From NCBI RefSeq assembly GCF_001447385.1, contig NZ_LLWQ01000162.1:62122-126121 (forward strand): 64,000 bases of DNA. Direction: 5' to 3'. Positions 10,301 to 20,186 of the stretch are shown piece after piece. Each line of letters opens with the position of its first letter. Within the stretch, counting starts at the first letter, position 1. This stretch comes from Paracoccus sp. MKU1 (lineage in GTDB: Bacteria; Pseudomonadota; Alphaproteobacteria; Rhodobacterales; Rhodobacteraceae). The notes below the pieces were generated by a model. That model made no database searches and was not told the DNA's origin. It was given only the letters and a program-made list of their open reading frames with translations. The translations under genes and the position numbers were made by a program.

Positions 10301-10560
10301 TCGCGCTGGCCAGCCATCCCGCCACCGCGGCGCTGTGTGCCGTGCTCTGGGGCGTTGCGGCCTGCCTTCTGCCCTTCGTGCGGCTGCGCTGGCGCCATTC
10401 GGCGCTTTGGGCGCTGGTGCTGTGCGGCGTGCCGGTGCTGGGCTGGCTGACCTATCTGTGCGGCCCGGGCTTCGGCGTGCTGTTCCTGGCGCTCGGCCTG
10501 TCGCTGCTGGTCTGGCCGCCCCTGGGCTCGCGCCGCCGCGGCCGGCACGGCGCGCATTGA
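10297..10560 (+). CDS. Small membrane protein, DUF2484 type
   Basis: 87-aa protein with three hydrophobic segments and an Arg-rich end ([11 protein letters not shown]). It starts inside the murC stop (ATGA). A small DUF2484 protein in this spot between murC and murB is a recurrent feature of Rhodobacteraceae dcw clusters (from memory). Function unknown; the position suggests a helper of cell wall synthesis or division, which is inference. Confidence 0.75.
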   Translation: MIALASHPATAALCAVLWGVAACLLPFVRLRWRHSALWALVLCGVPVLGWLTYLCGPGFGVLFLALGLSLLVWPPLGSRRRGRHGAH

Positions 10561-10564
10561 GGGG

Positions 10565-10933
10565 ATGGAAATCGTCTGGCTGATCGTTGCCGCCACGCTG
10601 GTGGTGACGCTGTGGTTCGGCGCAGGACGCATGGCCTCTCGCTCTTTCGGAGTGCTGGCGGCGGGGCTTGCCGCCTTGTTGGCCTCGGCGGGGCTCTGCT
10701 ATCTGATCGGGGACAGCAAGACCGGCGGCTATCTGGCCGGCATCGTCGGTGCGCTGCTATGTCTGTTGATGCTGATCGCCGTCGGCGGCGTGCTGGCCGG
10801 GGCGCTGTTGCGCTGGCTTTATGAGCGGCTTCGACCGCCTGTCCCGCCGCGTGCGGCCCTACGCCCGGCCTGGGACCTGATGGGCCTTGGTGCCTTTGCC
10901 GCGTTGGCGGTGATCCTCAGCGCGGTCGAATGA
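10565..10933 (+). CDS. Hypothetical small integral membrane protein
   Basis: 122-aa protein with four predicted membrane segments: IVWLIVAATLVVTLWF, VLAAGLAALLASAGLCYLI, LAGIVGALLCLLMLIAVGG and LGAFAALAVILSAV, and a basic loop (YERLRPPVPPRAALRP). Starts four bases after the DUF2484 stop, so it belongs to the same transcript as murC. I do not recognise the family. Confidence 0.65.
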   Translation: MEIVWLIVAATLVVTLWFGAGRMASRSFGVLAAGLAALLASAGLCYLIGDSKTGGYLAGIVGALLCLLMLIAVGGVLAGALLRWLYERLRPPVPPRAALRPAWDLMGLGAFAALAVILSAVE

Positions 10934-10999
10934 CCCCACCCGCCGCTGCGCGAATCTTGCGCCTGCCCTTGTCATGGCGAGGAAAGCCGTCTAGGCAAT

Positions 11000-11025
11000 A
11001 TATGTAATGTAATCACATTACATAT
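11000..11025. promoter_or_regulatory. Near-perfect 26-bp palindromic operator, probable Zur box
   Basis: Arms ATATGTAATGT and ACATTACATAT separated by AATC: 24 of 26 positions are symmetric. It lies 33 bases upstream of the zinT start codon in an AT-rich patch within otherwise GC-rich DNA. Fur-family repressors of zinc uptake (Zur) bind AT-rich palindromes with GTAATGTAA-type half-sites, and zinT genes are typical Zur targets, so Zur is the likely ligand. The protein identity is inference. Confidence 0.75.
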
Positions 11026-11058
11026 CCTCCACCGACAAACCGCAAAGGGTTCGACCAG

Positions 11059-11736
11059 ATGCAAAAGGCCATCACCACGCAAATCGGCGCACTGGCGCTG
11101 GGTTCGATGCTGCTCTTCGCCGCCGGGGCGATCGCGCAGACCGGCGATGCCGGCCATGACCACAGCCATGATCATGCGCATGAGCACAAGGACGCCGGCC
11201 GGGATGCGATCCACGCTGGCTATTTCGAGGACGGTCAGGTCCAGGACCGCCCGCTGTCGGACTGGCGGGGCGACTGGCAATCGGTCTATCCCTATCTGCG
11301 CGACGGCACGCTGGACCCGGTCATGGCGCATAAGGCCGAACATGGCGACAAGTCCGCCGAAGAATACCGCGCCTATTACGAGACCGGCTACAAGACCGAC
11401 ATCGACCGCATCGCCATCGAGGGCGACCGCGTCAGCTTCCACAAGGGCGGCGAGACGATCTCGGGGCAATATGCCGGCGACGGCCATGAGATCCTGACCT
11501 ATGCCAAGGGTAACCGCGGCGTGCGCTATGTCTTCAGGAAGATCGCCGGCGACGAGGCGGCTCCGCAGTTCATCCAGTTCAGCGACCACCGCATCGCGCC
11601 CGAAAAGGCCGACCATTACCACCTCTATTGGGGCAACGACCGTGCGGCGCTGTTGCAGGAGGTGACGAACTGGCCGACCTATTACCCCGCCTCGCTGGAT
11701 GGCGGGCAGATCGTGGCCGAGATGATGGCGCATTGA
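11059..11736 (+). CDS. zinT: ZinT-family periplasmic zinc-binding protein
   Basis: 225-aa secreted protein. Signal peptide to about residue 25 (FAAGAIAQ). Then a His-rich metal-binding run HDHSHDHAHEHKD (about 33-45), and a ZinT/YodA calycin domain: YFEDGQVQDRPLSDWRGDWQ, SVYPYLRDGTLDPVMAHKAE, YETGYKTDIDRIAIEGDRVSF and a C-terminal FSDHRIAPEKADHYHLYWG with the conserved His ligands. ZinT captures zinc in the periplasm and delivers it to ZnuABC under zinc limitation. It sits between murC-linked genes and murB with its own palindromic operator at 11000-11025, so it is a separately regulated unit inside the dcw cluster. Confidence 0.92.
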   Translation: MQKAITTQIGALALGSMLLFAAGAIAQTGDAGHDHSHDHAHEHKDAGRDAIHAGYFEDGQVQDRPLSDWRGDWQSVYPYLRDGTLDPVMAHKAEHGDKSAEEYRAYYETGYKTDIDRIAIEGDRVSFHKGGETISGQYAGDGHEILTYAKGNRGVRYVFRKIAGDEAAPQFIQFSDHRIAPEKADHYHLYWGNDRAALLQEVTNWPTYYPASLDGGQIVAEMMAH

Positions 11737-11850
11737 GCGCCGTGCAGCTGGCGGGCATCTGCATCCGCCGGCTTGCGACATGCCGCGCAGGGCCGGTGCT
11801 GCGGATGCGGCCGCATTGACGGCCCGGCCCGCGCTGATTAGGAGCGCGGC

Positions 11851-12771
11851 ATGACCCAGACGCTTCCCACGCCCCGCGGCGCCCTGACCCCGAACCGAGC
11901 CCTTGCCGACCTGACCTGGCTGCGCGTCGGCGGCCCGGCCGACTGGCTGTTCCAGCCCGCGGACGAGGGCGACCTGGCCGATTTCCTGCGCGGCCTCGAT
12001 CCGGCGCTGCCGGTCTTCCCGATGGGCGTCGGCTCGAACCTGATCGTGCGCGACGGCGGCATCCGTGGCGTGGTGATCCGGCTGGGGCGCGGCTTCAACG
12101 CCATCGCCTGCGACGGCGGCATCGTCACCGCGGGCGCAGCGGCGCTGGACGCCCATGTCGCGCGCCGCGCGGCCGAGGCGGGGCTGGACCTGACCTTCCT
12201 GCGCACCATTCCCGGCAGCATCGGCGGCGCGGTGCGGATGAACGCCGGCTGCTATGGCGCCTATGTCGCCGACCACCTGATCTCGGTCCGCGCCGTGGCC
12301 CGCGACGGCAGCCTGCACGAGATCGCGGCCGCCGACCTGCGCCTGGCCTATCGCCATTCCGAGATCCCCGAGGGCTGGGTCGTGACCGAGGCGCGCTTCC
12401 GCGCCGAGCCGGGCGATCCCGCCGAGCTGGCCGCGCGAATGGAGGAGCAGCTGGCACGGCGCAATGCCAGCCAGCCGACCCGGGACCGCAGCGCCGGCTC
12501 GACCTTCCGCAACCCGGCCGGGTTCTCCTCGACCGGGCGGGCGGATGACAGCCACGAGCTGAAGGCCTGGTCGCTGATCGATGCTGCCGGCCTGCGCGGC
12601 CACCGCCTGGGCGGGGCGCAGATGTCGGAAAAGCATCCGAACTTCCTGCTGAATGCCGATGGGGCCACCGCTGCCGAGCTGGAGGCCCTGGGCGAGCTGG
12701 TGCGGCAGAAGGTGCGCGAGACCAGCGGGCACGATCTGCAATGGGAAGTCATCCGCGTAGGCCGGCCCTAG
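11851..12771 (+). CDS. murB: MurB, UDP-N-acetylenolpyruvoylglucosamine reductase
   Basis: 306-aa FAD-dependent reductase that makes UDP-MurNAc. FAD-binding domain: [35 protein letters not shown], and [18 protein letters not shown]. Catalytic serine in [12 protein letters not shown] and the [10 protein letters not shown] end block with the conserved Glu. AGGAGCGCGGC precedes the start at ribosome-binding distance. Separated from ddl by 118 bases. Confidence 0.96.
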   Translation: MTQTLPTPRGALTPNRALADLTWLRVGGPADWLFQPADEGDLADFLRGLDPALPVFPMGVGSNLIVRDGGIRGVVIRLGRGFNAIACDGGIVTAGAAALDAHVARRAAEAGLDLTFLRTIPGSIGGAVRMNAGCYGAYVADHLISVRAVARDGSLHEIAAADLRLAYRHSEIPEGWVVTEARFRAEPGDPAELAARMEEQLARRNASQPTRDRSAGSTFRNPAGFSSTGRADDSHELKAWSLIDAAGLRGHRLGGAQMSEKHPNFLLNADGATAAELEALGELVRQKVRETSGHDLQWEVIRVGRP

Positions 12772-12889
12772 GAACCGGCCGTAACCCGCCGGCATTGCCG
12801 GAAATATCGCGCGAAACGCGAAAAGGGACTTTTGCGATTCCGCCCGAGCGGCTATCCTGACCCGACAAATACCCGGATCAACCGGGGAC

Positions 12890-13825
12890 ATGAGGCAGAA
12901 ATTGGCGGGCAGGTCGAGCAGGACGGCCCCGAAAGTCGTAGTCCTGATGGGCGGACCCTCGGCCGAGCGCGAGGTGTCGCTCTCATCGGGGCATGAATGC
13001 GCGGTTGCGCTGCGGCAGGCGGGCTATGAAGTCGTCGAATTGGATGCGGGCAGGGATCTGCCCGCGCGTCTGGCCGAACATGCGCCGGACGTGGTCTTCA
13101 ACGCCCTGCATGGCCGCTGGGGCGAGGACGGCTGTGTGCAGGGCCTGCTGGAATGGCTGGGCTACCGCTATACGCATTCCGGCGTGCTGGCCTCGGCGCT
13201 GGCCATGGACAAGACCCGCGCCAAGGAGATCCTGCGCCTTGCCGGCCTGCCGGTGCTGGACGGCCTGATCGCCGATGCCGACGAGGTGCGCACCCGCCAT
13301 GTCATGGCGCCGCCCTATGTGGTCAAGCCGAATGACGAGGGTTCCTCGGTCGGGGTCTATCTCGTGTATGAGGCCGCGAACGGCCCGCCGCAGCTTTCCC
13401 CGCAGATGCCCGCCCGGGTGATGGTCGAGACCTATGCCCCGGGGCGCGAGCTGACCGTCGCGGTGCTGGGCGACCGCGCGCTGGGCGTGACCGAGATCGT
13501 CACCGAGGGCTGGTATGACTACGACGCCAAATACAAGCCCGGCGGCTCGCGCCACGTCATCCCGGCCGAGATCCCCGAGGACATCGCCGCCGCCTGCCGC
13601 GACCATGCGGTGCAGGCGCATCGGGCGCTGGGGTGCCGGGGGCTGTCGCGCAGCGATTTCCGCTGGGACGACAGCCGCGGGCTGGACGGGCTGATCATCC
13701 TGGAGGTGAACACCCAGCCCGGCATGACCCCCACCTCGCTTGCCCCCGAGCAGGCGGCCCATGCCGGCATGGATTTCCCCGCGCTTTGCCGCTGGATCGT
13801 CGAGGAGGCGCTATGCAGGGCCTGA
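12890..13825 (+). CDS. ddl: D-alanine--D-alanine ligase
   Basis: 311-aa cytoplasmic ATP-grasp ligase forming the D-Ala-D-Ala end of the peptidoglycan stem. [19 protein letters not shown] (about 16-34), [35 protein letters not shown] for ATP, and [18 protein letters not shown] with Mg ligands near the end. Start follows CCGGGGAC. The final codons overlap ftsQ (ftsQ starts at 13813), so the two are coupled. Confidence 0.96.
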   Translation: MRQKLAGRSSRTAPKVVVLMGGPSAEREVSLSSGHECAVALRQAGYEVVELDAGRDLPARLAEHAPDVVFNALHGRWGEDGCVQGLLEWLGYRYTHSGVLASALAMDKTRAKEILRLAGLPVLDGLIADADEVRTRHVMAPPYVVKPNDEGSSVGVYLVYEAANGPPQLSPQMPARVMVETYAPGRELTVAVLGDRALGVTEIVTEGWYDYDAKYKPGGSRHVIPAEIPEDIAAACRDHAVQAHRALGCRGLSRSDFRWDDSRGLDGLIILEVNTQPGMTPTSLAPEQAAHAGMDFPALCRWIVEEALCRA

Positions 13826-14835
13826 ACCCCTTCCATCGCGGACAGGGCGACGGCGGGCGCCCGGCGCCGGTGCGCCCCGCGCCCGCGCGCCCCGCACCGA
13901 TGGCGGCGCGCGTGCCGCGAAAGGATCCCGCGCCCTCGCGGCTGGCCTATCGGCTGAACCGGATGATGCTGCGGCCGCTGGTGCGGCGGCTGGTGCATGT
14001 CGGCCTGCCGGCCTTTCTGGCGGCGCTGGTGGCCGGGATCTGGCTGTCCGACGACACCCGCCGCGCCAATCTGACCGGCGGCATCGACGCCATTGTGGAC
14101 CGCGTCCAGCACCGCGACGAATTCATGGTCAAGATGATGACCATCGAGGGCGCCTCGCCGGTGGTGGACAAGGGGCTGCGCGCCATGCTGCCGGTCGAAC
14201 TGCCGGCCTCGAGCTTCGACATCGACCTGGAAAAGCTGCGCGAGCGGGTGCTGAAGCTGGATGCGGTCGAGGCGGTGGACCTGCGCATCAAGCCGGGCGG
14301 GGTGCTGTCGGCCGTGGTGACCGAACGCGTGCCGGCGGTGCTGTGGCGCCATGCGCGCGGCATCGAATTGCTGGACAAGACCGGGCATCGCGTCGCATCG
14401 GTCACCTCGCGCGAGGTGCGCGGCGATCTGCCGATCATCGCCGGCGAGGGCGCCGACCGTGCCGCGCGCGAGGCGCTGGCGCTGATCGACGCCGCTGGGC
14501 CGATCCTGCCGCGCCTGCGCGGGCTGGAGCGCATGGGCGAGCGGCGCTGGGACGTGGTGCTGGACCGCGGCCAGCGCATCAAGCTGCCCGAGGACAAAGC
14601 GTTGCAGGCGCTGGAGCGTGCCATCGCGCTGGACCGGGCCATGCACATGCTGGAGCGCGACATCTCGGTCGTCGATCTGCGGCAGGAGGCGCGGCCGGTG
14701 GTCCGGCTGGGACTGGAGGCCCAGAACGCCATCCGCCAGGCCCGCGGCCAGCCGGAGCTGGGTCCGGACGGAACGCCGCTTGCGCCGGAGGCGACGGCGG
14801 GCAAGGCGGCGAAAACCACGAAAAAGAGCGGCTAA
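13813..14835 (+). CDS. ftsQ: FtsQ, divisome protein
   Basis: 340-aa bitopic inner membrane protein linking early and late divisome components. Proline/arginine-rich cytoplasmic N-terminus (about 1-60), one membrane segment ([18 protein letters not shown], about 62-79), then a periplasmic POTRA-like domain ([21 protein letters not shown]) and FtsQ beta domain ([22 protein letters not shown]). Lys/Ala-rich C-terminal tail. Start is the ATG inside the end of ddl; the family length supports it. Confidence 0.92.
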   Translation: MQGLNPFHRGQGDGGRPAPVRPAPARPAPMAARVPRKDPAPSRLAYRLNRMMLRPLVRRLVHVGLPAFLAALVAGIWLSDDTRRANLTGGIDAIVDRVQHRDEFMVKMMTIEGASPVVDKGLRAMLPVELPASSFDIDLEKLRERVLKLDAVEAVDLRIKPGGVLSAVVTERVPAVLWRHARGIELLDKTGHRVASVTSREVRGDLPIIAGEGADRAAREALALIDAAGPILPRLRGLERMGERRWDVVLDRGQRIKLPEDKALQALERAIALDRAMHMLERDISVVDLRQEARPVVRLGLEAQNAIRQARGQPELGPDGTPLAPEATAGKAAKTTKKSG

Positions 14836-14856
14836 CAGCTTGAGGAGGCAGCGGAG

Positions 14857-16191
14857 ATGAAGGATCTGTATCAGGGCCAGCGGGCGATGCGGAACATGCG
14901 CCGCCAGGCCATGCAGCGCGGCGTCATCGCGGTTCTGGACATCGGAACCTCGAAGATCGCCTGCCTGGTCCTGCAATTTGACGGCCCCAGCCAGTTCCGC
15001 GAGACCGACGGCGTCGGCCCCATGGCCGGCCAGTCGAATTTCCGCGTCATCGGCACCGCCACCACCCGTTCGCGCGGGATGCGCTATGGCGAGATCGAGA
15101 CCATGGCCGAGACCGAGCGCGCCATCCGCACCGTGATCCAGTCGGCGCAGAAGGTCGCCGGCGTGCGCGTCGATCACGTCATCGCCTGCATCTCGGGCGC
15201 CCGGCCGGCCAGCTATGGCCTGGCGGGCGAGATCGTGCTGCCCGCCGGCAAGGTGGGCGAGGGCGACGTGGCCCGGGTGCTGGCCGCCTGCGAGGTGCCG
15301 GATTTCGGCCGCGGGCGCGAGGTGCTGCATGCCCAGCCGGTGAACTTTGCCCTTGACGGCCGCTCGGGGCTGTCGGATCCGCGCGACCAGTCGGGCGGCC
15401 GGCTGGCCTGCGACATGCATGTGCTGACCATCGACGGCGATGCGGCCAGCAACCTGGTGCATTGCATCCGGCGCTGCGACATGGAACTGGCGGGCGTGGC
15501 CTCGGCCTCATACGCCTCGGGCCTCGCGGCGCTGGTCGAGGACGAGCAGGAGCTGGGCGCCGCCTGCATCGACCTGGGCGGCGGCACCACCGGGGTTTCG
15601 GTCTTCATCAAGAAGCACATGATCTTCGCCGATGCCGTCCGCTTCGGCGGCGAGCTGATCACCCAGGACATCGCCAAGGGGCTGCGCGTCAGCCATGCCG
15701 TGGCCGAGCGGCTGAAGACGCTGCATGGCGGGCTGGAGGCCACCGGCCGCGACGACCGCGAAATGATCGAGCTGGGCGGCGAGACCGGCGACTGGGACAC
15801 CGACCGCCGCGCCGTCAGCCGCGCCGACCTGATCGGGATCATGCGCCCGCGCGTCGAGGAGATCCTGGAAAAGGTCGGCGAGATCCTGGATGCGGCGGGC
15901 TTCGACTGCATGCCCTCGCGCCAGATCGTGCTGACCGGCGGCGGCAGCCAGATCCCGGGGCTGGACGTGCTGGCCTCGCGCATGCTGGGGCAGAACGTGC
16001 GCATCGGCCGGCCGCTGCGCATCCAGGGCTTGCCGCATAACGCGACCGCGCCGGGCTTTTCCTCGGCCATCGGGCTGGCGCTGTTGACGGCGCATCCGCA
16101 GGACGAATGGTGGGATTTCGACATGCCCGCCGAACACTATCCGGCGCGCAGCCTGCGCCGGGCCTATCGCTGGTTCCGCAACAACTGGTAG
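14857..16191 (+). CDS. ftsA: FtsA, actin-like divisome ATPase
   Basis: 444-aa actin-fold protein that tethers FtsZ to the membrane. Phosphate-binding loops [16 protein letters not shown] (about 24-39) and [15 protein letters not shown], adenosine loop [21 protein letters not shown]-terminal amphipathic helix [13 protein letters not shown] serves as membrane anchor. GAGGAGGCAG-like ribosome-binding sequence upstream. Follows ftsQ by 21 bases. Confidence 0.96.
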   Translation: MKDLYQGQRAMRNMRRQAMQRGVIAVLDIGTSKIACLVLQFDGPSQFRETDGVGPMAGQSNFRVIGTATTRSRGMRYGEIETMAETERAIRTVIQSAQKVAGVRVDHVIACISGARPASYGLAGEIVLPAGKVGEGDVARVLAACEVPDFGRGREVLHAQPVNFALDGRSGLSDPRDQSGGRLACDMHVLTIDGDAASNLVHCIRRCDMELAGVASASYASGLAALVEDEQELGAACIDLGGGTTGVSVFIKKHMIFADAVRFGGELITQDIAKGLRVSHAVAERLKTLHGGLEATGRDDREMIELGGETGDWDTDRRAVSRADLIGIMRPRVEEILEKVGEILDAAGFDCMPSRQIVLTGGGSQIPGLDVLASRMLGQNVRIGRPLRIQGLPHNATAPGFSSAIGLALLTAHPQDEWWDFDMPAEHYPARSLRRAYRWFRNNW

Positions 16192-16411
16192 CAGCGCGGA
16201 ACCCGGATGCGGTGGTGCAGGCCGGTGCCTCCACCACATGCAGCAGAATGGGCAAGATGCCGCCGAAAACACCAGCGCCTACCGCGATATTTGGTGTGCC
16301 AGGTGTGTTTTTCGGGTGACGCTCGGCCCGAATCTGGCTAGGCTGGCCAGCATACGGGGATTCGACCGGACTGCGCACATGTCCGGCGCAACAGATGAAG
16401 GCAGGCGAGAC
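16192..16411 (+). promoter_or_regulatory. ftsA-ftsZ intergenic region, probable ftsZ promoter
   Basis: 220 non-coding bases, unusually long for this tightly packed cluster, so a dedicated ftsZ promoter is likely. It includes a TGTGCCAGGTGTG near-direct repeat around 16290 and GAATC/GATTC (GANTC) sites near 16330 and 16360, of the kind methylated by CcrM in alphaproteobacteria. No clean CtrA site (TTAA-N7-TTAA) is visible. Confidence 0.4.
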
Positions 16412-18037
16412 ATGGAACGGCAGATTCACCTGATGCTGAATGATGAGCAGGAACTGAAGCCGCGCATTACCGTCTTCGGCGTCGGCGGCGCGGGTGGCAA
16501 TGCGGTCAACAACATGATCGACAAGCAGCTGGAGGGCGTCGAGTTCGTCGTGGCGAATACCGATGCCCAGGCGCTGCAATCCTCGAAGGCCGAACAGCGC
16601 ATCCAGATCGGTCCCAAGGTGACCGAGGGGCTTGGCGCCGGCGCCAAGCCCTCGATCGGCGCCAAGGCCGCCGAGGAAACCATCGAGGATATCGTCGATC
16701 ACCTGATGGGCGCGCATATGTGCTTCATCACCGCCGGCATGGGCGGCGGCACCGGCACCGGCGCCGCCCCGATCATCGCCCAGGCCGCGCGCGAGATGGG
16801 CATCCTGACCGTCGGCGTCGTGACCAAGCCCTTCCAGTTCGAGGGCACCAAGCGCATGCGCCAGGCCGAGGAGGGCGTCGAGGCCCTGCAAAAGGTCGTC
16901 GATACGCTCATCATCATCCCGAACCAGAACCTGTTCCGGCTGGCCAACGAAAAGACCACCTTCACCGAAGCCTTCGCCATGGCCGACGACGTGCTCTATC
17001 AGGGTGTCAAGGGCGTGACCGACCTGATGGTGCGGCCGGGCCTGATCAACCTCGACTTCGCCGACGTGCGCGCGGTGATGGACGAGATGGGCAAGGCGAT
17101 GATGGGCACCGGCGAGGCCTCGGGCGAGAACCGCGCCGTGCAGGCGGCCGAGAAGGCCATCGCCAACCCGCTCCTGGACGAGATCAGCCTGAACGGCGCC
17201 AAGGGCGTGCTGATCAACATCACCGGCGGTTACGACCTCACGCTGTTCGAGATGGACGAGGCGGCCGAGAAGATCCGCGAGAAGGTCGATCCCGACGCGA
17301 ACATCATCGTCGGCTCGACGCTGGACCCGTCCATGGAGGGCTCGATCCGCGTCTCGGTCGTGGCGACCGGCATCGACGCTTCGGTCGCCGAGGTTCCGGT
17401 GCCGCGCCGCGGCATGAAGGAGCCGCTGACCCAGCACCCGCCCGTCGCGCAGAAGCCGGTCGAGGAGGAGCTGCCGGTGCCGCCGCGCCGCACCGCGCCC
17501 CTTGCCGAAGCGGCGCCGGTCTCGCGGCCGCAGCCTTCGGCCCCCGCCGCGCATTATGACGAGGACGATATGCCGCGCCCGGCCTATCAGCCCGAGCTGC
17601 GCCAGCCCGCGGCCCCGGCCGCGCAAGGCGATGCGCTGAACGGCGATGCCGGCGGCTTCGTGGCGCCGACCCGCCGTCCGCAGGCCCCGGCCGGCACGCC
17701 CTCGGATGCGGTGATGCAGCGCCTTGCCGCCGCCGTGCAGAAGGCGCCCGAGCGGCAGGCCGCAGCGCAACAGCGCCCGGCCCAACAGCAGCAGCCCGCC
17801 GAGCAGGGCCGCGTCCAAGGCCGCATGGGCGGGCTCAGCCGCATGCTCGAACGCATCTCGGGCCATGGCGAGCAGGCCGAGAAGCCGGCGCCCTCGACCA
17901 TCGCCGAGCGGGTGAACGAGCGCGTCGCAGCGCGCAACCGCAGCGGGTTCGATGCCGGTTTCGACGATCTGGCCAGCCCCGACCGGGCCGGCGACAATGT
18001 CGAAATCCCGGCTTTCCTGCGCCGTCAGGCGAATTGA
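16412..18037 (+). CDS. ftsZ: FtsZ, tubulin-like division GTPase
   Basis: 541-aa GTPase forming the Z ring. [15 protein letters not shown] (21-35), tubulin signature [10 protein letters not shown] (111-120), and the T7 loop [11 protein letters not shown] for GTP hydrolysis. After about residue 320 comes a long Pro/Gln/Ala-rich linker (about 200 residues, longer than in E. coli and typical of alphaproteobacteria), ending with the FtsA/ZipA-binding peptide [13 protein letters not shown] 16412 chosen because it gives the standard MERQIHLML start after GGCGAGAC; an in-frame ATG at 16379 is less likely. A strong terminator follows. Confidence 0.97.
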   Translation: MERQIHLMLNDEQELKPRITVFGVGGAGGNAVNNMIDKQLEGVEFVVANTDAQALQSSKAEQRIQIGPKVTEGLGAGAKPSIGAKAAEETIEDIVDHLMGAHMCFITAGMGGGTGTGAAPIIAQAAREMGILTVGVVTKPFQFEGTKRMRQAEEGVEALQKVVDTLIIIPNQNLFRLANEKTTFTEAFAMADDVLYQGVKGVTDLMVRPGLINLDFADVRAVMDEMGKAMMGTGEASGENRAVQAAEKAIANPLLDEISLNGAKGVLINITGGYDLTLFEMDEAAEKIREKVDPDANIIVGSTLDPSMEGSIRVSVVATGIDASVAEVPVPRRGMKEPLTQHPPVAQKPVEEELPVPPRRTAPLAEAAPVSRPQPSAPAAHYDEDDMPRPAYQPELRQPAAPAAQGDALNGDAGGFVAPTRRPQAPAGTPSDAVMQRLAAAVQKAPERQAAAQQRPAQQQQPAEQGRVQGRMGGLSRMLERISGHGEQAEKPAPSTIAERVNERVAARNRSGFDAGFDDLASPDRAGDNVEIPAFLRRQAN

Positions 18038-18069
18038 GCCGATCACAAGATTCCGACGACGGATTCGTG

Positions 18070-18098
18070 AAGGACCGCTCCGGCGGTCCTTTTCTTTT
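18070..18098 (+). terminator. Rho-independent terminator after ftsZ
   Basis: AAGGACCGC, loop TCCG, GCGGTCCTT: perfect 9-bp stem (18070-18091) followed by a T-rich tail TTCTTTT. It begins 32 bases after the ftsZ stop and separates the division genes from lpxC. Confidence 0.9.
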
Positions 18099-18269
18099 GC
18101 AAAACCATGGCGTTGCGGAGGGGGGGCGGGGGCCCGGCGAAACCCGGGGCCGATTGTTTCACCCCGTTACAAAAGGTTATTTGAGCAATCGGCAGGGCGT
18201 GCCTAACTCATCCTCAGATCGCGGGGTTTCCCGCGGCGAAGGGTAATTACAGAATCGGCAGGCAAGACC

Positions 18270-19208
18270 ATGCAGACCACAATCGCTCAGAAAGCCCAGT
18301 TCCGCGGCGTCGGACTGCATTCGGGTGCGGCCGTGCGGCTGGCGATCCTGCCGGCGCCTGCGGATCACGGCATCGTCTTCGTGCGCACCGATCTGGACCG
18401 CGCCCGGATTCCGGCGCGCTGGGACCACGTCACCCCGTCGCAGCTTTGCACCTTGCTCGATAACGGCCAGGGTGCCACCGTCTCGACGGTCGAGCATGTG
18501 ATGGCCGCCCTGTCGGGCACCGGCATCAACAATGCCGTGGTCGAGGTGAACGGGCCGGAAGTGCCGATTCTCGACGGCTCCTCGGCACCCTTCGTGCAGG
18601 GCATCCTCGAGGCCGGCCTGCGCCAGCAGCATGTGCCGCTGCGCGCCATCCGCGTGCTGCGCGAGGTCGAGGTGCAGCAGGGCGAGGCCTTTGCCCGCCT
18701 GTCGCCTGCCGATCACCTGGAGATCCATTTCGACATCGACTTCGTGGACGCGGCGATCGGTCATCAGGAAAAGCGCCTCGACATGGCGAATGGCAGCTTC
18801 GTGCATGAGCTGATGGACAGCCGCACCTTCTGCCGCCAGGCCGATGTGGTGCAGATGCAGAAAAACGGCCTGGCCCTGGGCGGCACCTATCTGAACGCCG
18901 TCGTGGTCGATGGCGACAAGGTGCTGTCGCCGGGCGGGTTGCGCCATCGCGACGAGGCCGTGCGCCACAAGATGCTGGACGCGGTCGGCGATCTCGCGCT
19001 GGCCGGGGCGCCGCTGCTGGCGCGCTATACCGGCCACCGGGCCGGGCACGCCATGACCAACAAGCTGCTGCGCGCGCTGTTCGCCCAGCCGGACGCCTGG
19101 GAATGGGTCACGCTGACCCCGGCCATGGAAAGCCGCCAGCCCGGCGCGGGGGTGATCGCCTCGGCCGCGCGCCTCGCTTCTCGCAACCGCCAATTGGCCG
19201 TCGCCTGA
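18270..19208 (+). CDS. lpxC: LpxC, UDP-3-O-acyl-N-acetylglucosamine deacetylase
   Basis: 312-aa zinc deacetylase, first committed step of lipid A synthesis. Zinc ligands: His76 in VSTVEHVMAALSG and the HKMLDAVGDLALAG block (His and Asp), with the catalytic His in TGHRAGHAMTNKLLRAL. The N-terminal GVGLHSG and the EVNGPEVPILDGSSAPF segment match the family. It has its own upstream region (18099-18269) after the ftsZ terminator, where an AT-richer stretch TTGTTTCACC...GGTTATTTG could be its promoter. Confidence 0.96.
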   Translation: MQTTIAQKAQFRGVGLHSGAAVRLAILPAPADHGIVFVRTDLDRARIPARWDHVTPSQLCTLLDNGQGATVSTVEHVMAALSGTGINNAVVEVNGPEVPILDGSSAPFVQGILEAGLRQQHVPLRAIRVLREVEVQQGEAFARLSPADHLEIHFDIDFVDAAIGHQEKRLDMANGSFVHELMDSRTFCRQADVVQMQKNGLALGGTYLNAVVVDGDKVLSPGGLRHRDEAVRHKMLDAVGDLALAGAPLLARYTGHRAGHAMTNKLLRALFAQPDAWEWVTLTPAMESRQPGAGVIASAARLASRNRQLAVA

Positions 19209-19336
19209 CGGTGACGGCCGTGCCGCCCATTTTGCCGTTTTGGCATTTTGCGCAGCCCGATTTTCTGTGCTAGGACGACCGGGTCGCGCGGGCCTGCGCC
19301 CATGCGGCGGCGTGAATTTCTGACGGGCGGGATGGA

Positions 19337-20179
19337 ATGACAGGCATCAGATCGGGTTCCTTGGTCGCGGCTGTGCTGTCGTTGGGCCTGCTGGCGGGCT
19401 GTTCGGGCGGTGCGGGGAACAAGCCCGAATCATTCGAGAATTTCACCGCCGAACAGATCTACAAGCGCGGCGAATACGAGCTGGAGAATTCCCGCAGGCC
19501 CAAGGATGCGGTGCAATACTTCACCGAGGTCGAGCGGCTCTACCCCTATTCCGAATGGGCCAAGCGCGCGCTGATCATGCAGGCCTATTCCTATCACCGT
19601 GCCCGCGACTACGAAGAGGCGCGCGGCGCCGCGCAACGGTTCATCGACACCTATCCGGGCGATGCGGACGCGGCCTATGCGAAATACCTGCTGGCGCTGT
19701 CCTATTACGACCAGATCGACGAGGTCGGCCGCGACCAGGGCCTGACCTTCCAGGCCTTGCAGGCGCTGCGCGAGGTGATCGAGCAATATCCCGATACCGA
19801 ATATGCCCGCTCGGCCATCCTGAAATTCGACCTGGCCTTCGACCATCTCGCCGCCAAGGAGATGGAGATCGGCCGCTACTACCTCAAGCGCGGCCATTAC
19901 ACCGCGGCAATCAACCGCTTCCGCGTCGTGGTCGAGGAGTTTCAGACCACCAGTCACACGCCCGAGGCGCTGATGCGGCTGGTCGAGGCCTATCTGGCGC
20001 TTGGCCTGAACGACGAGGCGCAGACCGCAGGCGCGATCCTGGGTCACAACTTCCAGTCCTCGCCCTTCTACCAGGACGCCTTCGCGCAGCTGCGTGGGCG
20101 CGGCTTGCAGGCCGAAGCGCGCGGCGACAGCTGGCTGACTCGGATCTATCGCCAGGTCATCCAGGGCAAGTGGCTGTAA
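19337..20179 (+). CDS. bamD: BamD, outer membrane protein assembly lipoprotein
   Basis: 280-aa lipoprotein of the BAM complex that inserts beta-barrel proteins. Lipobox LLAGC with lipidated Cys22. Five TPR-like helical repeats follow: AEQIYKRGEYELENSRRPKDAVQYF, YPYSEWAKRALIMQAYSY, DYEEARGAAQRFIDTYPG (each a recognisable BamD segment). Starts 128 bases after lpxC; recN begins seven bases after its stop, so bamD-recN is probably one transcript. Confidence 0.94.
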   Translation: MTGIRSGSLVAAVLSLGLLAGCSGGAGNKPESFENFTAEQIYKRGEYELENSRRPKDAVQYFTEVERLYPYSEWAKRALIMQAYSYHRARDYEEARGAAQRFIDTYPGDADAAYAKYLLALSYYDQIDEVGRDQGLTFQALQALREVIEQYPDTEYARSAILKFDLAFDHLAAKEMEIGRYYLKRGHYTAAINRFRVVVEEFQTTSHTPEALMRLVEAYLALGLNDEAQTAGAILGHNFQSSPFYQDAFAQLRGRGLQAEARGDSWLTRIYRQVIQGKWL

Positions 20180-20186
20180 GCGGGCG

